Shown in pieces: positions 4,467-6,028 of a stretch of 6,028 nt of DNA. The translations under genes were made by a program, and so were the position numbers. This stretch comes from Thermoplasmata archaeon (GTDB lineage: Archaea; Thermoplasmatota; Thermoplasmata; Thermoplasmatales; Thermoplasmataceae): the NCBI GenBank assembly GCA_021799315.1, contig JAJZAR010000084.1, positions 1-6,028 of the forward strand. The letters are read 5' to 3'. How positions within the stretch are numbered: position 1 is the first letter of the stretch; every line of letters begins with the position of its first letter. The notes under the pieces were generated by a model, which did not search any database, was not told where the DNA came from, and worked only from the letters and a program-made list of their open reading frames with translations.

Positions 4467-6028
4467 CCCGATTTGCCATAGAGAATATCATACATCTGCG
4501 AGAATACCCCTTTCTTCTCCCTGAGTTCCTCAAAGGTACCATTTTCCACTATGCTGCCATCCTGAACCACAATTATCTTGTCAACAAGAGAGATCATGGA
4601 AAATCTGTGAGTTATGAGTATGAGTGTTCTGTCCTTTGCGAACTTCTCCAGAGTCTCGAAAATAAATTTCTCAGAATATGGATCTATATTGGAAGTAGGT
4701 TCATCCATAATGATTATTTCCGGGTTTCTTGTAAGCGCTCTCAGAATGGCAATCGCCTGTTTCTGTCCTTCTGATAGGTTCCTTCCCAGCTCCCCAACAT
4801 TTGTGGCCATACCCTCAGGAAGTCTTGAAAATATGCGGTCCAGGCCAAATTCATGGGCTATTTTGCTTATTTCCTCTTCACTCTTTTCAGGGTCAGCAAT
4901 TTTTACATTCTCAAGAATTGTTCCTCTGAAAAGGAATGGTTCCTGCAAAACGGGGGATATGAGATTCCTGTAGGATGTTGTTTTAATATCTGAGAGATTC
5001 CGTCCATCTATGAGTATCTCACCATTTTGAGGTGTATAAAACTTCATAATGATATTGGAAAGCGTTGTCTTTCCAGCTCCTGTATGGCCAACTATTCCTA
5101 TATTTTCTCCCCTTTTTATTGTGAGGTTGATGTTTTTCAGAGCATCCGAATCTTCATAGGCGAAATTGACATCTTTCAGGACAATGGAATCCTTAAGTCC
5201 ATTTATCTCCGTTTCCCCACTGACGATTTGCTCCTTTTGGCTGTCTATAATCCCATAAATCCTGCCAACGCCTACAATGGAGGATTGGTAGGAATTGTAA
5301 AGTTGAGATATCTGTATGACCGGGTCAAAAAATTCCTGAACGTAGAACACAAAAGCTACCAGAATACCTATGGATATCAGGTTAACCTGCAGTTCTATTG
5401 CTCCGGCAATGATTACAATCGCAATACCCACATACTCAATTATTCTTACAACGGCTCCGTAAATGCTGGATAATCTGGAAGCTTTTATGTTGGCATTCAG
5501 ATTCTCTCTATTTAGTTTATCGAACTTCTGTTCAGTGTAGTTTTCCACATTGAATGCCTTGATGCTCCTTATGGACGATATATTCTCAGCAAGGTTTCCC
5601 GTAATGGCAGCTATGGCCCGTCTGGTTCTCAGATAGTTGTTCCTGACCTTGTGTTGAAGAGAAATGGTAAAAACTGAAAGGAATGGTAGCACGATCAGAG
5701 CATACAGGGTCAGGCTGAAGTTAAGATAAAACATGATCGCTATGGAAAGTATCACTGTTGTCATACCGGATATCACGGAAGGTATCTGGAACGTGAGAAA
5801 TTCACCTATGGTTTCTCCATCGTTTGTCATTCTGCTTATGAGGAAGCCAGCTTTGACCTTGCTGAAAAATGAAATAGGAACTCTCTGGATACTGCTGAAT
5901 GCTCTATCTCTTAAATTTTTCACAGTGCCCTGAGCCAGTATGGTTGAACTAATCACCCTAAATCTGTTTGATACCAGTTGAATGGCAGCCAGCGACAGAA
6001 ACACCAAGCTGAAAATTAGTAAGATCGG
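4451..6028 (-). CDS. ABC exporter half-transporter, membrane domain fused to ATPase (MsbA/LmrA-like), N-terminus beyond window
   Basis: 526 codons including the stop; the frame stays open to the right edge, and about 55-70 N-terminal residues including the first membrane helix are missing. The Leu codon TTG at 6007 lies inside what looks like a membrane helix and is not a credible start. Residue numbers here count that codon as 1. Seen: a type IV (exporter) membrane domain to about 250, with the intracellular loop RVPISFFSKVKAGFLISRMTND (42-63, split here only by helix ends), hydrophobic helices near 78-95, 100-116, 190-205 and 208-224, and SIRSIKAFNVE (145-155). The ATPase domain is fully canonical: Walker A GHTGAGKTT (307-315), Q-loop Gln355, X-loop VGELG, signature LSEGQ (411-415), Walker B IIIMDEPTSNID (431-442) and switch His467. 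It likely works as a homodimer or with an unseen partner at the cytoplasmic membrane. Substrate (lipid, drug or peptide) cannot be read from sequence. Confidence 0.93.
   Translation of the reverse strand, partial: PILLIFSLVFLSLAAIQLVSNRFRVISSTILAQGTVKNLRDRAFSSIQRVPISFFSKVKAGFLISRMTNDGETIGEFLTFQIPSVISGMTTVILSIAIMFYLNFSLTLYALIVLPFLSVFTISLQHKVRNNYLRTRRAIAAITGNLAENISSIRSIKAFNVENYTEQKFDKLNRENLNANIKASRLSSIYGAVVRIIEYVGIAIVIIAGAIELQVNLISIGILVAFVFYVQEFFDPVIQISQLYNSYQSSIVGVGRIYGIIDSQKEQIVSGETEINGLKDSIVLKDVNFAYEDSDALKNINLTIKRGENIGIVGHTGAGKTTLSNIIMKFYTPQNGEILIDGRNLSDIKTTSYRNLISPVLQEPFLFRGTILENVKIADPEKSEEEISKIAHEFGLDRIFSRLPEGMATNVGELGRNLSEGQKQAIAILRALTRNPEIIIMDEPTSNIDPYSEKFIFETLEKFAKDRTLILITHRFSMISLVDKIIVVQDGSIVENGTFEELREKKGVFSQMYDILYGKSGYGSE

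Noticed and set aside
4614..4973. 119-codon plus-strand reading frame opposite the exporter ATPase domain
   Set aside because: It mirrors the conserved Walker B, signature and Q-loop codons of the real gene; a shadow.
5027..5473. 148-codon plus-strand reading frame opposite the ABC exporter
   Set aside because: It is antisense to a canonical, fully conserved exporter domain; there is no SD or promoter and no family resemblance.
5934..6007. Complete exporter gene starting at TTG 6007
   Set aside because: The frame stays open and hydrophobic to the window edge, and the protein would lack the first membrane helix of the family; the gene is simply cut by the window.
1..6028. CRISPR array, tRNA/rRNA, insertion sequence, toxin-antitoxin or phage module
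   Set aside because: I saw no regularly spaced repeats, cloverleaf with a CCA-type acceptor, transposase motifs, terminal inverted repeats or small paired genes.

Overview
The window looks like a piece of an archaeal chromosome, most plausibly Thermoplasmatales-like. Three things point that way: moderate-to-low G+C with Arg written mostly as AGA/AGG and frequent ATA for Ile; AT-rich TATA-like boxes about 25 nt ahead of start codons rather than clear -35/-10 pairs; and a mixture of possible leaderless starts and Shine-Dalgarno (SD) starts. The lineage is an inference from style, not from a marker gene.

Layout. Positions 1-2039 (minus strand) hold two ABC ATPase subunits of a peptide/nickel (Opp/Dpp) type importer, joined by a 4-bp ATGA stop/start overlap. 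The upstream subunit (480-2039) is complete and shows the C-terminal oligopeptide-transporter cysteine domain. Its Walker A, Q-loop, Walker B Asp, D-loop and switch His are all replaced, while the signature survives as LSPGE. It also carries a roughly 150-residue insertion. The downstream subunit (1-483, cut by the window edge) has an intact Walker A and Q-loop and its own charged insertion. The pair looks like an asymmetric heterodimer in which only one composite ATP site works. A 346-bp divergent spacer (2040-2385) follows, with TATA-like boxes and overlapping inverted repeats. Plus-strand 2386-3387 is a clear bacterial-type (type I, CoaA) pantothenate kinase, which is unexpected if the host is an archaeon. 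Plus-strand 3534-4466 is a TIGR01777/YfcH-type NAD(P)-binding epimerase-like protein behind a strong TATA box. Minus-strand 4451-6028 is an ABC exporter half-transporter (membrane domain fused to a canonical ATPase) whose first ~60 residues lie beyond the right edge. It converges on the epimerase-like gene with a 16-bp overlap of their 3' ends.

The genes do not form one pathway. The two importer ATPases form one transcription unit. coaA appears monocistronic and would feed CoA biosynthesis from pantothenate. The epimerase-like gene and the exporter are tail-to-tail neighbours with no evident functional link. I see no tRNA, rRNA, CRISPR array, insertion sequence or prophage signature. The strongest candidates for something unusual are the motif-stripped ATPase that keeps its signature motif, and the type I pantothenate kinase in an archaeal-looking context.
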